Below, in pieces: positions 1 through 6,009 of a DNA stretch of 10,038 bases. The notes under the pieces were generated by a model. It did not search any database. It saw only the letters and a list, made by a program, of their open reading frames with translations, and had not been told where the DNA came from. Position 1 is the stretch's first letter; every line of letters starts with the position of its first letter. The translations under genes and the position numbers were made by a program. Origin of the DNA: Chrysochromulina tobinii (lineage: Eukaryota > Haptophyta > Prymnesiales > Chrysochromulinaceae). The stretch lies in contig JWZX01001841.1 of assembly GCA_001275005.1 (NCBI GenBank), positions 1 through 10,038 of the forward strand, given 5' to 3'.

Positions 1-1
1 T

Positions 2-169
2 GAACGCGGCACCACCGACACGCGCTGGCAGACAGTGGATGAGCTTGTGGCCGCGATCAGCCGCGAGGATTTCGAGGATCAGTCGTTAGAATACATCAAG
101 GAGCTTCAGACGAGCTTCAAGCGCGACGCAAAGCGCTTCAAGACGGCTGCACAGCTCGCTCGTGAATGA
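2..169 (+). CDS. C-terminal 55 residues of an unrecognised protein (partial, 5' end outside window)
   Basis: The frame starting at base 2 is open from the window edge to a TGA at 167-169 and encodes 55 residues rich in charged and helical residues, with segments such as TRWQTVDELVAAISREDFED and EYIKELQTSFKRDAKRFK. Codons end mostly in G or C, like the confident genes in this window, and the composition (Glu, Lys, Arg, Asp, Ala, few prolines or cysteines) is that of a soluble alpha-helical tail. I do not recognise the family. The AT-rich stretch straight after the stop (bases 175-225) looks like 3' untranslated sequence, which supports a genuine gene end. The start and the rest of the protein lie outside the window. 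It converges on the minus-strand gene ending at 665. Confidence 0.65.
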   Translation, partial: ERGTTDTRWQTVDELVAAISREDFEDQSLEYIKELQTSFKRDAKRFKTAAQLARE

Positions 170-186
170 GCGTTGTTTTTGTATAC

Positions 187-208
187 AAATGTATGACAAA
201 TGTATGAC
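187..208. repeat. 11-bp tandem duplication (AAATGTATGAC x2) in AT-rich 3' flank
   Basis: AAATGTATGAC occurs at 187-197 and again at 198-208, head to tail and perfect. It lies in the AT-rich stretch just after the stop of the partial gene, probably in its 3' untranslated region. No function is evident. Confidence 0.8.
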
Positions 209-284
209 AATATATTGTAAACAAATTCGGGGTTTCTCTGTGTACTCTTGTGTTTGAATAGAGTATGTTCCTAGACTCCTCCAG

Positions 285-348
285 GACCCTCCCGGACACC
301 AAGGAGGGTCTCGGAAATCCGGACATGTCAGGAATCTTGCTAGATTCC
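285..348. other. Two tandem perfect hairpins in the 170-664 convergent spacer
   Basis: GACCCTCC at 285-292 pairs exactly with GGAGGGTC at 303-310 (8-bp stem, 10-base loop). Twenty bases on, GGAATCT at 331-337 pairs exactly with AGATTCC at 342-348 (7-bp stem, TGCT tetraloop). An 8-bp palindrome GACATGTC (323-330) fills the space between them. They sit between two convergent gene ends, so roles in 3'-end formation, RNA stability or a small RNA are possible but unproven. The rest of the 170-664 spacer shows no credible gene; frames there are short and of unlike composition. Confidence 0.5.
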
Positions 349-664
349 CCCACTTTACTGCTCAGTTGGCCGACGAGAGCGCGGCCGCTCTCACCTATAC
401 GTACCCGGCAGCCGGCACGTCGGACCGCTGACACGACCGCTCTTACACCCAAGTATCATCTGTGCGGCGCCCGAGTTTTTTCTTCATGAAAGCACAGCTG
501 TCCCTGAGCCATCTCCCGCTCCGGGCGACGGGGCCAACATTGCCTTCGCCCGCCGCACAAGCACACCGGGCATGTGTGGCATGTGCATCTCACTGTCTGA
601 GTGCAGCAGTCTGGCACCAGTGCCGCTGAGAGCCATACACGCGTGGAGTGGCTTGCTCCAGAAT

Positions 665-1468
665 TCAGCTGGGGAGCGCTCGCACGAGCGCTGCATCAGC
701 CGCACCAGAGGCCTTCGAAAACTGCGCCCGCCTCTGCAACCCGTAGAGCGAGTCGTTAAGAGCCTCGCGCGCGCCCACTGAAAAGATCTCCTGCGACGGG
801 TTGATGCCCACACCGATGACCGTGGAAGTGCGTTTCGTAACGAAGAGCCCGTCACTCGCGAGCAGCTCTTTGCGGGCGGGTCGGTGCGGCAGCTGGTCAG
901 GCGTGCAGAAGAAGCGAGCGGTCGAATCGCGCAGCCGTCCGCCTGGAGCGTCGGCGTGCATGGCTTGATAACGCTCGTGGTGGTCCTCGGTGTGGCGCCG
1001 CTCGCCATGATGCAGATTCTTCGTGATGCCCATACCTGTGATGGCATCGCGCGGCTCTTCCGGAGCCGGCGCCCGCCGGCCCGATTTCACGACAGGAGGT
1101 TCGCCCTTCTGCTCCTGCAGGTACGGGATGCCCTCATGCACTCGCTCCTGCAGGTATTGCATCGAGGAGCCCTGGCGCCTCATAAAACCCCTATGGAACT
1201 TTGTTTCACTGAAGCCCTGCTTTGGCTGCCAGAGCGTCGTATCTGACTGGTACTGCAGCAGCTCACGCGCGTTGTCGTGGTTCAGGTGCATCATTTCCCC
1301 AACATTTGCACGGCGGGTAACACGCCCTGACTGCAGATAGTCGTCCATCAGGAATGACCGGCCCGACTCGAGCTTCGCCGTATGGTAGTCAAGGGCGGAG
1401 AAGGAGGAGTTCAAGGTCGTCGTTGCCTTGCCCGCGGGCGGTTGCCCAGCAGCTGCAAAGAACGCCAT
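665..1468 (-). CDS. Orphan soluble protein, 267 residues, unknown function
   Basis: The frame runs from the first in-frame ATG (complement of 1466-1468, context GCAGCAATGGCG with purine at -3 and G at +4) to TGA at 665-667. A stop lies a short way upstream in the same frame; a GTG at 1495 would add nine residues but is an unlikely eukaryotic start. The protein has no membrane segment and, from the ATG, no convincing signal peptide. Visible traits are a recurrent YLQ motif (residues 44-46, 105-107, 116-118), a His-rich basic stretch at about 152-171 (LHHGERRHTEDHHERYQ), and a more ordered C-terminal part with TSTVIGVGINPSQEIFS at about 215-230. There is one cysteine. I do not recognise a family. 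GC-ending codons and a long frame with mixed amino-acid use support coding. An unseen intron could change either end. Confidence 0.6.
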   Translation of the reverse strand: MAFFAAAGQPPAGKATTTLNSSFSALDYHTAKLESGRSFLMDDYLQSGRVTRRANVGEMMHLNHDNARELLQYQSDTTLWQPKQGFSETKFHRGFMRRQGSSMQYLQERVHEGIPYLQEQKGEPPVVKSGRRAPAPEEPRDAITGMGITKNLHHGERRHTEDHHERYQAMHADAPGGRLRDSTARFFCTPDQLPHRPARKELLASDGLFVTKRTSTVIGVGINPSQEIFSVGAREALNDSLYGLQRRAQFSKASGAADAALVRALPS

Positions 1469-1769
1469 TGCTGCAACCGAAAGTGGAATTCCCACGCTGA
1501 CAAAACCAATTCACAGCCAATGTTCATAACTCGAGACCCAAGACACCGAACCGGCGTACATACGGATGCGGTTACCACTAGCTCGTGTACTTCACGGCGC
1601 AAGCTACAGGGGCACGTTGTTTGGTGCTTGACTTAACTTGACTTGACTTGACTTGACTTGACTTGACTTGACTTGACTTGACTTGACTTGACTTGACTTG
1701 TCTTGATTTGCGCGGTAAAGCGATTCCCAGGGCCCCTTGGTGTGGCTTTTTCAGAGGTGTCAGCCACGG
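1469..1769. promoter_or_regulatory. Spacer upstream of the 267-residue gene, containing a microsatellite
   Basis: These 301 bases lie between the start of the minus-strand orphan gene and the possible Cys-rich frame on the plus strand. The first ~150 bases are the likely promoter and 5' untranslated region of the orphan gene. No clear TATA box is seen. The right part is taken up by the pentanucleotide repeat at 1626-1710. A pyrimidine-rich tract ending in CAG at about 1745-1754 (GGCTTTTTCAG) resembles a 3' splice site for a plus-strand transcript. Confidence 0.4.
1626..1710. repeat. (ACTTG)n pentanucleotide microsatellite
   Basis: Thirteen perfect head-to-tail ACTTG units run from 1636 to 1700. 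They are flanked by degenerate units GCTTG and ACTTA on the left (1626-1635) and TCTTG and ATTTG on the right (1701-1710), about 17 units in all. The decay at the edges with a pure core is typical of a slippage-driven repeat. Five is not a multiple of three, so length change would shift any reading frame crossing it. Minus-strand frames through it spell a KSSQV periodicity that I take as an artefact. Confidence 0.95.
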
Positions 1770-2441
1770 ATGCAGCACTGCGAAGTCGCCCGTCTTCCCT
1801 TTGGCGGCCTCTGCCCACCCTCGGAGCTCGTATGCCCATCGTGTCCGTTAGAAACGCCCATCAAGTGTCCCGGCGGGGGATGCGTGCTTGATGTGAGGCG
1901 CTGCGAACCAAACGTGTGGCTGCAAGGGCCATGCAATGCGACAGCCTGCACGGGAGTGCAGCAGTGTCATGTATTGCTACACGCTCCGTTCGCCTGCTGG
2001 GAAGTTTGGCCGTCGGCCGCCGAGGCATCAATGCGGTTTCACGCCACTGGGAGTGCGACGTGTTCACACTGTCAAGAAGTGCGGACCCGCTACCCATGCT
2101 CTCGCTGCTGTAGTTATCACGCACAAATGGAGTTCAACAGCTCATTCACGCTGCCGACCTCGTCCTCCGGCGCAGCTTCGTTCATGGCGGGAAGCCGCTG
2201 GATCTGCATGCTCTATGATGTGGCTCGACGTTTGGGACTGCGCCATCGTGTTACAGGTCTGACTGGGGCGCTCACTGGCGCATCCGTAACAGAAAGAGGA
2301 GGAGGAGGTGGTGGTGGTGGTGTAGGAGGAGGAGCAGAGTCTACAGGTGTTGCGCCTTCGCCTGCAGATCCACTTTACGAAGTATCGGCGGTAGGTTTGA
2401 CTGCGCTAGACTTCCCTATGCCGTCGCAGTATGATCTTTGA
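1770..2441 (+). CDS. Possible Cys-rich repeat protein: last exon or decaying gene fragment
   Basis: A frame of 223 residues runs from ATG 1770 to TGA 2439-2441 and stays open upstream to a TAA at 1716. Cysteines are dense in the first ~120 residues (16) and nearly absent afterwards. One unit is well formed: residues 25-45 contain TPIKCPGGGCVLDVRRC, the kind of short Cys/Gly unit seen in extracellular repeat proteins of protists (from memory, not searched). Two later stretches in the same frame align loosely with it but have lost cysteines: APFACWEVWPSAAEA near 72-86 and TRYPCSRCCSYHAQM near 107-121. The C-terminal third is low-complexity, with a Gly run at about 176-189. There is no signal peptide, so if expressed it may be a 3' exon with acceptor near 1754. 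It could also be a relic. Confidence 0.3.
   Translation: MQHCEVARLPFGGLCPPSELVCPSCPLETPIKCPGGGCVLDVRRCEPNVWLQGPCNATACTGVQQCHVLLHAPFACWEVWPSAAEASMRFHATGSATCSHCQEVRTRYPCSRCCSYHAQMEFNSSFTLPTSSSGAASFMAGSRWICMLYDVARRLGLRHRVTGLTGALTGASVTERGGGGGGGGVGGGAESTGVAPSPADPLYEVSAVGLTALDFPMPSQYDL
2296..2335. repeat. (AGG)n/(TGG)n G-rich trinucleotide tract
   Basis: About 40 bases of GGA/GAG triplets turning into GGT/GTG triplets and back to GGA. In the Cys-rich frame it reads as a glycine run. The G-rich strand is the plus strand. It sits where that frame has lost its cysteine pattern and looks like low-complexity filler. Confidence 0.8.
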
Positions 2442-2970
2442 GATTGAGGTGCTGTTCCCTGTCGTTTTCGCGAGGCGAGGCCGTGGTGCGCCCTATACCG
2501 TGACGTCGTCGTGTGTAACTGGCGCGGTGCGACGTGCCTCAGTAGCTTTAGTACTTGTGATTCCTGAGATCCTGCCACGTCGGTAACGCTGCGCGACCAA
2601 AGCTGCCTCCTATCCCGTCCTCTAATACGGCGAGCTCGAGCCTCGGCGGAGGACCGCGACGTCGCGCGCGCCGCGCGGGCGGCCGCATGGGTGGACCGGT
2701 CCGCGCGGTCGGCGTGCGGACGAAAACGCAGCGCAGCAAAGCACACGTGACAATCTCTCAACGTGTCGACTCGAACATATACCCGCGCAGCCGCCCCGAT
2801 CCCCCGAAACGAAAATCTTCTTAAAATCTTCGCCTCCGGCGCCCCTCGAGTCCGCTCTGCTACCGCTCTGCCGTGTGGCGTGTGCAGAGCTCGCCGCCAA
2901 CCGCGGGTACGGGAGAAGGGGAGATCGGGAGTATCGGCCGATCGAGGCGCTCGTCTGGGACACTGGCGGG
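2442..2970. other. Spacer between the Cys-rich frame and the J-protein gene
   Basis: This 529-base stretch holds the likely 3' untranslated region of the J-protein gene (minus strand) at its right side. I see no credible gene. It contains a very CpG-rich block at about 2650-2700, including the perfect 12-bp palindrome CGCGACGTCGCG at 2655-2666, and a short AT-rich island at 2808-2832 with AAAATCTTC repeated twice. A frame on the minus strand crossing 2375-3211 is arginine/serine-rich and overlaps the J-protein end in another register, so I treat it as a shadow. Confidence 0.5.
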
Positions 2971-4533
2971 TTACCCCAGTCCAAACCGCTTGGCAACTCC
3001 GGAGGACCAACTGTTCGTCCTTGCCTGCTGTCTGTCCTGTCCCTGACCGGGGAATGGATCGGGAAGTGGATTGGGGACGTCGTCGGCCGCGTAATCGCTG
3101 GGCACGCGAGCGGCAACCGCGCGTGTGGCCGCGTCGATGTAGTCCCAGCCATGCTCGACAGGTGATGGGCGTCCACGGCCAGGATGTGCAGAATGCCCGG
3201 TCCCGTCGCATGCGGCACCCGAGGTGCTCGTGGTGCTCGTGGTCATCAGCCGTTCGACGAGCTCTTCCAAGGTCGTCACGCCGTCGCAGAGGGGCGCGGC
3301 CAGTGCGGCGTGAAACCCGAGCTCCATCAAAGCCGCCAGCTGTCTCTCTGCAGCAGCATCGTCCGTCGCGTCCTTAGTGAACGCCGTGGTTTCCTCCATG
3401 CATGCGCCTCCATGCATGAAGGACGCAAGAATCTCTTCCTCGGCTTCGCGTTTGATTGCTTCTTCCACCATGCGCAGAGCCTCAACAATCTCTGCCGCCT
3501 CACGCTCCTCTGCGAGGCGCACCGACTCGAGCGCCTGCTCCTCCTCGCGCCTCGCCTGCTCACGCGCCTCTCGCTCGCTCGCCGCGAGCGCCTGCTCCAA
3601 ATTGGACCGCTCATGCGCCTCTCGCTCGCTGGCCTCGAGCGCCTCTTGCAAGTCTGCCCATTCCGCGCCCGCACCGCCGCTCGGACCCGTGGTGTCATGC
3701 CGCGGAGCCGCACGACCTGGGGGAGCCGCCCGCACACCTGGCGACACACCTGGCGACACACCTGGCGACACACCTGGCGACGACGCTGGTGCCGCCTTCT
3801 CCGGGTGAGCCGCCCGCACACCTGGTGGCCGATGAAGTGGTTCGCGCGGATCCGCGGGTGAAGGAGATGTAGGAGACCGCTGCGGAGTTGTCTCGGCCGC
3901 TGCTGTCCCGGGTCCGGGTGACGCTTTCTTTTGCTTGGGAGGGGGCGGTGGTGGAGCGGGTTCTGACGCGGACGCAGACGTGGCCTCGGGTGGTCGTACA
4001 GCCGAAGAGCGTGGGGTGGACGGGGTGGGTGCGGACGCAGGCGTGGGCGTGGGCGTAGAAGGACGTGTCTGACCTCCTTTGTAGGTGAACTCGAACTCGA
4101 ACTCCTGGCCTGCCTTCATACCTTCCGGTGCGGTGAAGATGAATTTACGCCCGTCCACGATATAGATGAATTGTTTGCCACCATCCACAGGCAGCACAAT
4201 TCTGCAATAACGCACAACAGTATCCTCAACAGCTGGTGCCTGCGTCCGAGAAGGCGGTGTTGGCCCGCGTGGTGTCGCGCCGGCACGCGCAGCGGCAGTC
4301 GCTCTGCGCATCATGAGCTCTACGTCGTATTTGCGGCGCCGCTCTGGGTCCGAAAGCACGGAATACGCCTCGTTGATGGCCTTGAACTTCTCTGTAGCTT
4401 CCTCCTCGTTACCATGGTTGCGATCTGGGTGCCACCGCATGGCGAGAGCACGAAAATTTTTCTTGAGGAGCTCTGGCGCGAAGTCTCGTGGCAGACCCAA
4501 GGCTGCGTAGTGCGAAGGCAACGGAGCGCTCAT
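2971..4533 (-). CDS. J-domain (DnaJ/Hsp40) co-chaperone with two UIM-like motifs and a UBA-like domain
   Basis: The 520-residue frame starts at ATG 4531-4533 (MSAPLPSHYAALGLPRDF) and ends at TAA 2971-2973. A TTG-led version 12 bases longer is not a likely start. Residues 7-69 are a full J domain with HPD at 35-37 (RWHPDRNHGNEEE) and EAYSVLSDPERRRKYD, so it should stimulate Hsp70 ATPase. Residues 106-152 form a beta-rich segment with FTAPEGMKAGQEFEFEF. A Pro/Ser/Thr-rich linker follows, with SPGV repeated at ~252-267. Residues 294-305 (DLQEALEASERE) and 312-322 (LEQALAASERE) each fit the ubiquitin-interacting pattern L-x-x-A-L-x-x-S-x-x-E. Residues 394-430 (LMELGF...LEELVERL) resemble a UBA domain. 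Zinc-finger and client domains of classical DnaJ are absent. By analogy with human DNAJB2 (J domain plus two UIMs), I infer a cytosolic or nuclear co-chaperone for ubiquitinated clients. It is divergent with the golgin gene, 198 bases apart. Confidence 0.9.
   Translation of the reverse strand: MSAPLPSHYAALGLPRDFAPELLKKNFRALAMRWHPDRNHGNEEEATEKFKAINEAYSVLSDPERRRKYDVELMMRRATAAARAGATPRGPTPPSRTQAPAVEDTVVRYCRIVLPVDGGKQFIYIVDGRKFIFTAPEGMKAGQEFEFEFTYKGGQTRPSTPTPTPASAPTPSTPRSSAVRPPEATSASASEPAPPPPPPKQKKASPGPGTAAAETTPQRSPTSPSPADPREPLHRPPGVRAAHPEKAAPASSPGVSPGVSPGVSPGVRAAPPGRAAPRHDTTGPSGGAGAEWADLQEALEASEREAHERSNLEQALAASEREAREQARREEEQALESVRLAEEREAAEIVEALRMVEEAIKREAEEEILASFMHGGACMEETTAFTKDATDDAAAERQLAALMELGFHAALAAPLCDGVTTLEELVERLMTTSTTSTSGAACDGTGHSAHPGRGRPSPVEHGWDYIDAATRAVAARVPSDYAADDVPNPLPDPFPGQGQDRQQARTNSWSSGVAKRFGLG
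3734..3781 (-). repeat. 12-bp in-frame minisatellite (ACACCTGGCGAC x4) inside the J-protein gene
   Basis: Four perfect 12-bp units run from 3734 to 3781 and encode the SPGV repeats in the linker. A longer direct repeat, GAGCCGCCCGCACACCTGG, brackets the array: one copy begins at about 3723 and another at about 3808, both encoding PGVRAA. The unit length keeps the frame, so copy number could vary without harming the protein. Confidence 0.9.
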
Positions 4534-4731
4534 AGCCACTCGCAAGACGGCCGGGTGTGGGCTCGACTCCGGGTTCTTACATGAACTTCGCGATCGATGG
4601 AGGCTTCGGGTTCTCCTGGCTGTCCTTCAATGAAAAAGGTAGACCACAATGCACGTGAACATCTTCTGCACGTTACATGTACGTGCTCGTGTGAACCAAG
4701 AAACATGGTTCCCTCGTGAAAGCATCGGCAG
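4534..4731. promoter_or_regulatory. Divergent promoter shared by the J-protein and golgin genes, with ACGTG elements
   Basis: Both flanking genes start here and point outward, so 198 bases must hold both promoters and both leaders. A CACGTG hexamer (4652-4657), a core bound by many bHLH and bZIP factors, is followed by the inverted repeat GCACGT-TACATGT-ACGTGC (4668-4686), whose centre contains the palindrome TACATGTA. That gives three ACGTG cores in about 35 bases. I see no TATA box. The binding factor is unknown. Confidence 0.5.
4705..4719 (+). promoter_or_regulatory. Short upstream ORF (4 codons plus stop) before the golgin start
   Basis: AAACATGG at 4701-4708 places an ATG with A at -3 and G at +4, a strong initiation context. 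It reads four codons and stops with TGA at 4717-4719, only 12 bases before the golgin ATG at 4732, which itself has C at -3. If the leader reaches this far, the uORF would lower golgin translation or force reinitiation. Confidence 0.4.
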
Positions 4732-6009
4732 ATGTCCGATCTTCTGTCATCGCCGCTGCTCCAGCGAGTGGCAAGCGCGGCGCAGGGCGCGGCCCAGGCC
4801 GTCGCGGCACAAGCGCAGAACACCGTCAATCAGCAATGGCAGCAGTTTGAGGAAGAGGCGGCCAAGACGCAGCAATGGAGAGAGGAGCAACAGCAGATGC
4901 AGCGAAAGCAGGACAGCAGGACAGCAGAAGTTCTCCTGCCGGCACGGGCGGTGCCGGCACGGGCGAACCGCATCAAGTTCAGCATCGATGACGATGCTGT
5001 GGTGGAGGGGATGACACCCGAAGAGGTGGCGGCTGCAGATGCCATGGCTCCCTCGCCTGCAGTGGCAGCCAGCCACGCGCAGCCCATGATGACTGCTGAT
5101 GCGTCGGGTTCCACACCGCAGCCGTCCGAGCAGGATCCGCCCTGGGAGATGCGACTGCGAGTGCTGCTGACCTTACATGAGGACTCACAAGCTGCTGTGA
5201 TAGGCGCTGAGGTGCCTGTGATGCCACGAAAAGAGCTCTTGCTGCAGCTCCGCGCCCTACACACCGAGATGAAGACAGCGAGTTTAGCCGTCGCGCATAA
5301 TTCGGTTGCAGAGTCCACAGATCGGCAGGCGGGCGGCGCTAACGGGTCTGCGCTGCAGCAACAAGCAGAGGCGCTGAGCGTGGCACTTGCCAAATCGCAG
5401 CTCGATGCACGCCAGAAGGCCGAGAAGCAACGTCGTATCATCGAAGCGCTCGAAGCACGCGTCGCGGCGGCCGAAGCCGAGACGATCGACCGCATGCGCT
5501 TAGTTGCTGAGTCCGTGCAGGCTGAGACGGACGCGCTGGCGCGCGTCACCGTGCTCGAGGAGGAGCTCGCCGACGTTCGCAGCAAGGCAGGCGCGCGCAT
5601 GAAGGAGCTCATAGCAAGCAACAAGGCCCTCGATGACGAGATCGCACGCCTCGGTGAGCACGACGAGCTCAATCGCTCAAAGATTTCGGCAATGGAGGCC
5701 TCGCTGAGCGCAGCTGATGCCGATCACAATCGGGTCGCACGTGCCGCTCAGTCTGAGGCTACCAAGCAACAACAGGAGTTCGCGTACGCGCGAGCATTAG
5801 TCTTGCGCTTCCTCGAGCTCGACTCCCAGCGCGAAGCGCTCTTCCCTGCGATCGCCGCCGCATTCCGTTTTACGCAGCAGGAGGTGCAGCGAATCCAAAT
5901 CGCACAGGAGCAGCACCAGCAGGAAAATACACTTTGGAGCCTGGGCACACGTCTGGGCAGTCGCCTTGTGGGTGCAGCCAGGGAAGTTGCGGAGGACGCT
6001 CGGCGCTGA
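4732..6009 (+). CDS. GRIP-domain golgin (Golgi tethering coiled-coil protein)
   Basis: The 425-residue frame runs from ATG 4732 (MSDLLSSPLLQRV) to TGA 6007-6009 without introns. Residues 1-36 form an Ala/Gln/Ser-rich, probably amphipathic helix, followed by a Gln/Glu-rich helix to ~60, then a disordered Pro/Ala stretch (~70-135). Residues ~205-345 are a long Ala/Glu/Arg/Leu coiled coil. Residues 347-395 match a GRIP domain: QQEFAYARALVLRFLEL, then LFPAIAAAFRFTQQEVQRIQ. Tyr352 sits where the conserved Arl1-contacting Tyr of golgin-245-type GRIP domains lies. GRIP domains bind the GTPase Arl1 on trans-Golgi membranes as dimers, so this is most likely a peripheral trans-Golgi tether. A 30-residue tail (NTLWSLGTRLGSRLVGAAR) follows and looks amphipathic. 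At 425 residues it is short for a golgin. The minus-strand frame inside it is a Ser/Ala/Cys-rich shadow. Confidence 0.9.
   Translation: MSDLLSSPLLQRVASAAQGAAQAVAAQAQNTVNQQWQQFEEEAAKTQQWREEQQQMQRKQDSRTAEVLLPARAVPARANRIKFSIDDDAVVEGMTPEEVAAADAMAPSPAVAASHAQPMMTADASGSTPQPSEQDPPWEMRLRVLLTLHEDSQAAVIGAEVPVMPRKELLLQLRALHTEMKTASLAVAHNSVAESTDRQAGGANGSALQQQAEALSVALAKSQLDARQKAEKQRRIIEALEARVAAAEAETIDRMRLVAESVQAETDALARVTVLEEELADVRSKAGARMKELIASNKALDDEIARLGEHDELNRSKISAMEASLSAADADHNRVARAAQSEATKQQQEFAYARALVLRFLELDSQREALFPAIAAAFRFTQQEVQRIQIAQEQHQQENTLWSLGTRLGSRLVGAAREVAEDARR

Noticed and set aside
484-1047. 187-residue minus-strand frame overlapping the orphan gene
   Set aside because: Arg/Ser/Cys-rich and in a different register from the 267-residue frame, which has more protein-like composition.
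1469-1495. GTG start adding nine residues and a signal-peptide look to the orphan protein
   Set aside because: GTG is a poor eukaryotic start, and the ATG at 1468 has a good context. The apparent signal peptide depends on the extra residues.
1636-1700. (ACTTG)n as telomere-like or centromere-like sequence
   Set aside because: Only 13 units, internal and flanked by genes; it does not match known telomere units.
1578-1839. Minus-strand frames coding KSSQV repeats
   Set aside because: Product of the (ACTTG)n microsatellite read in three frames; no flanking protein sequence supports a gene.
2764-2785. tRNA B-box-like TGTTCGAGTCG on the minus strand
   Set aside because: The bases on either side of the loop cannot pair into a T-stem, and no cloverleaf can be drawn.
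2375-3211. 278-residue minus-strand frame
   Set aside because: Very rich in Arg, Ser, Thr; overlaps the C-terminal coding end of the J protein in another register and has no domain. A GC-rich shadow.
3184-3872. Several plus-strand frames of 138-225 residues opposite the J-protein gene
   Set aside because: Antisense shadows of the Glu/Ala/Arg and Pro-rich coding; repeats such as TWRH only mirror the 12-bp minisatellite.
4534-4545. TTG start adding four residues to the J protein
   Set aside because: Non-ATG; the ATG at 4533 begins a sequence that leads straight into the J domain, so it is preferred.
4830-5672. 280-residue minus-strand frame inside the golgin gene
   Set aside because: Exactly antisense to the coiled-coil region and made of Ser, Ala, Cys runs that mirror Ala/Glu/Arg codons of the golgin.
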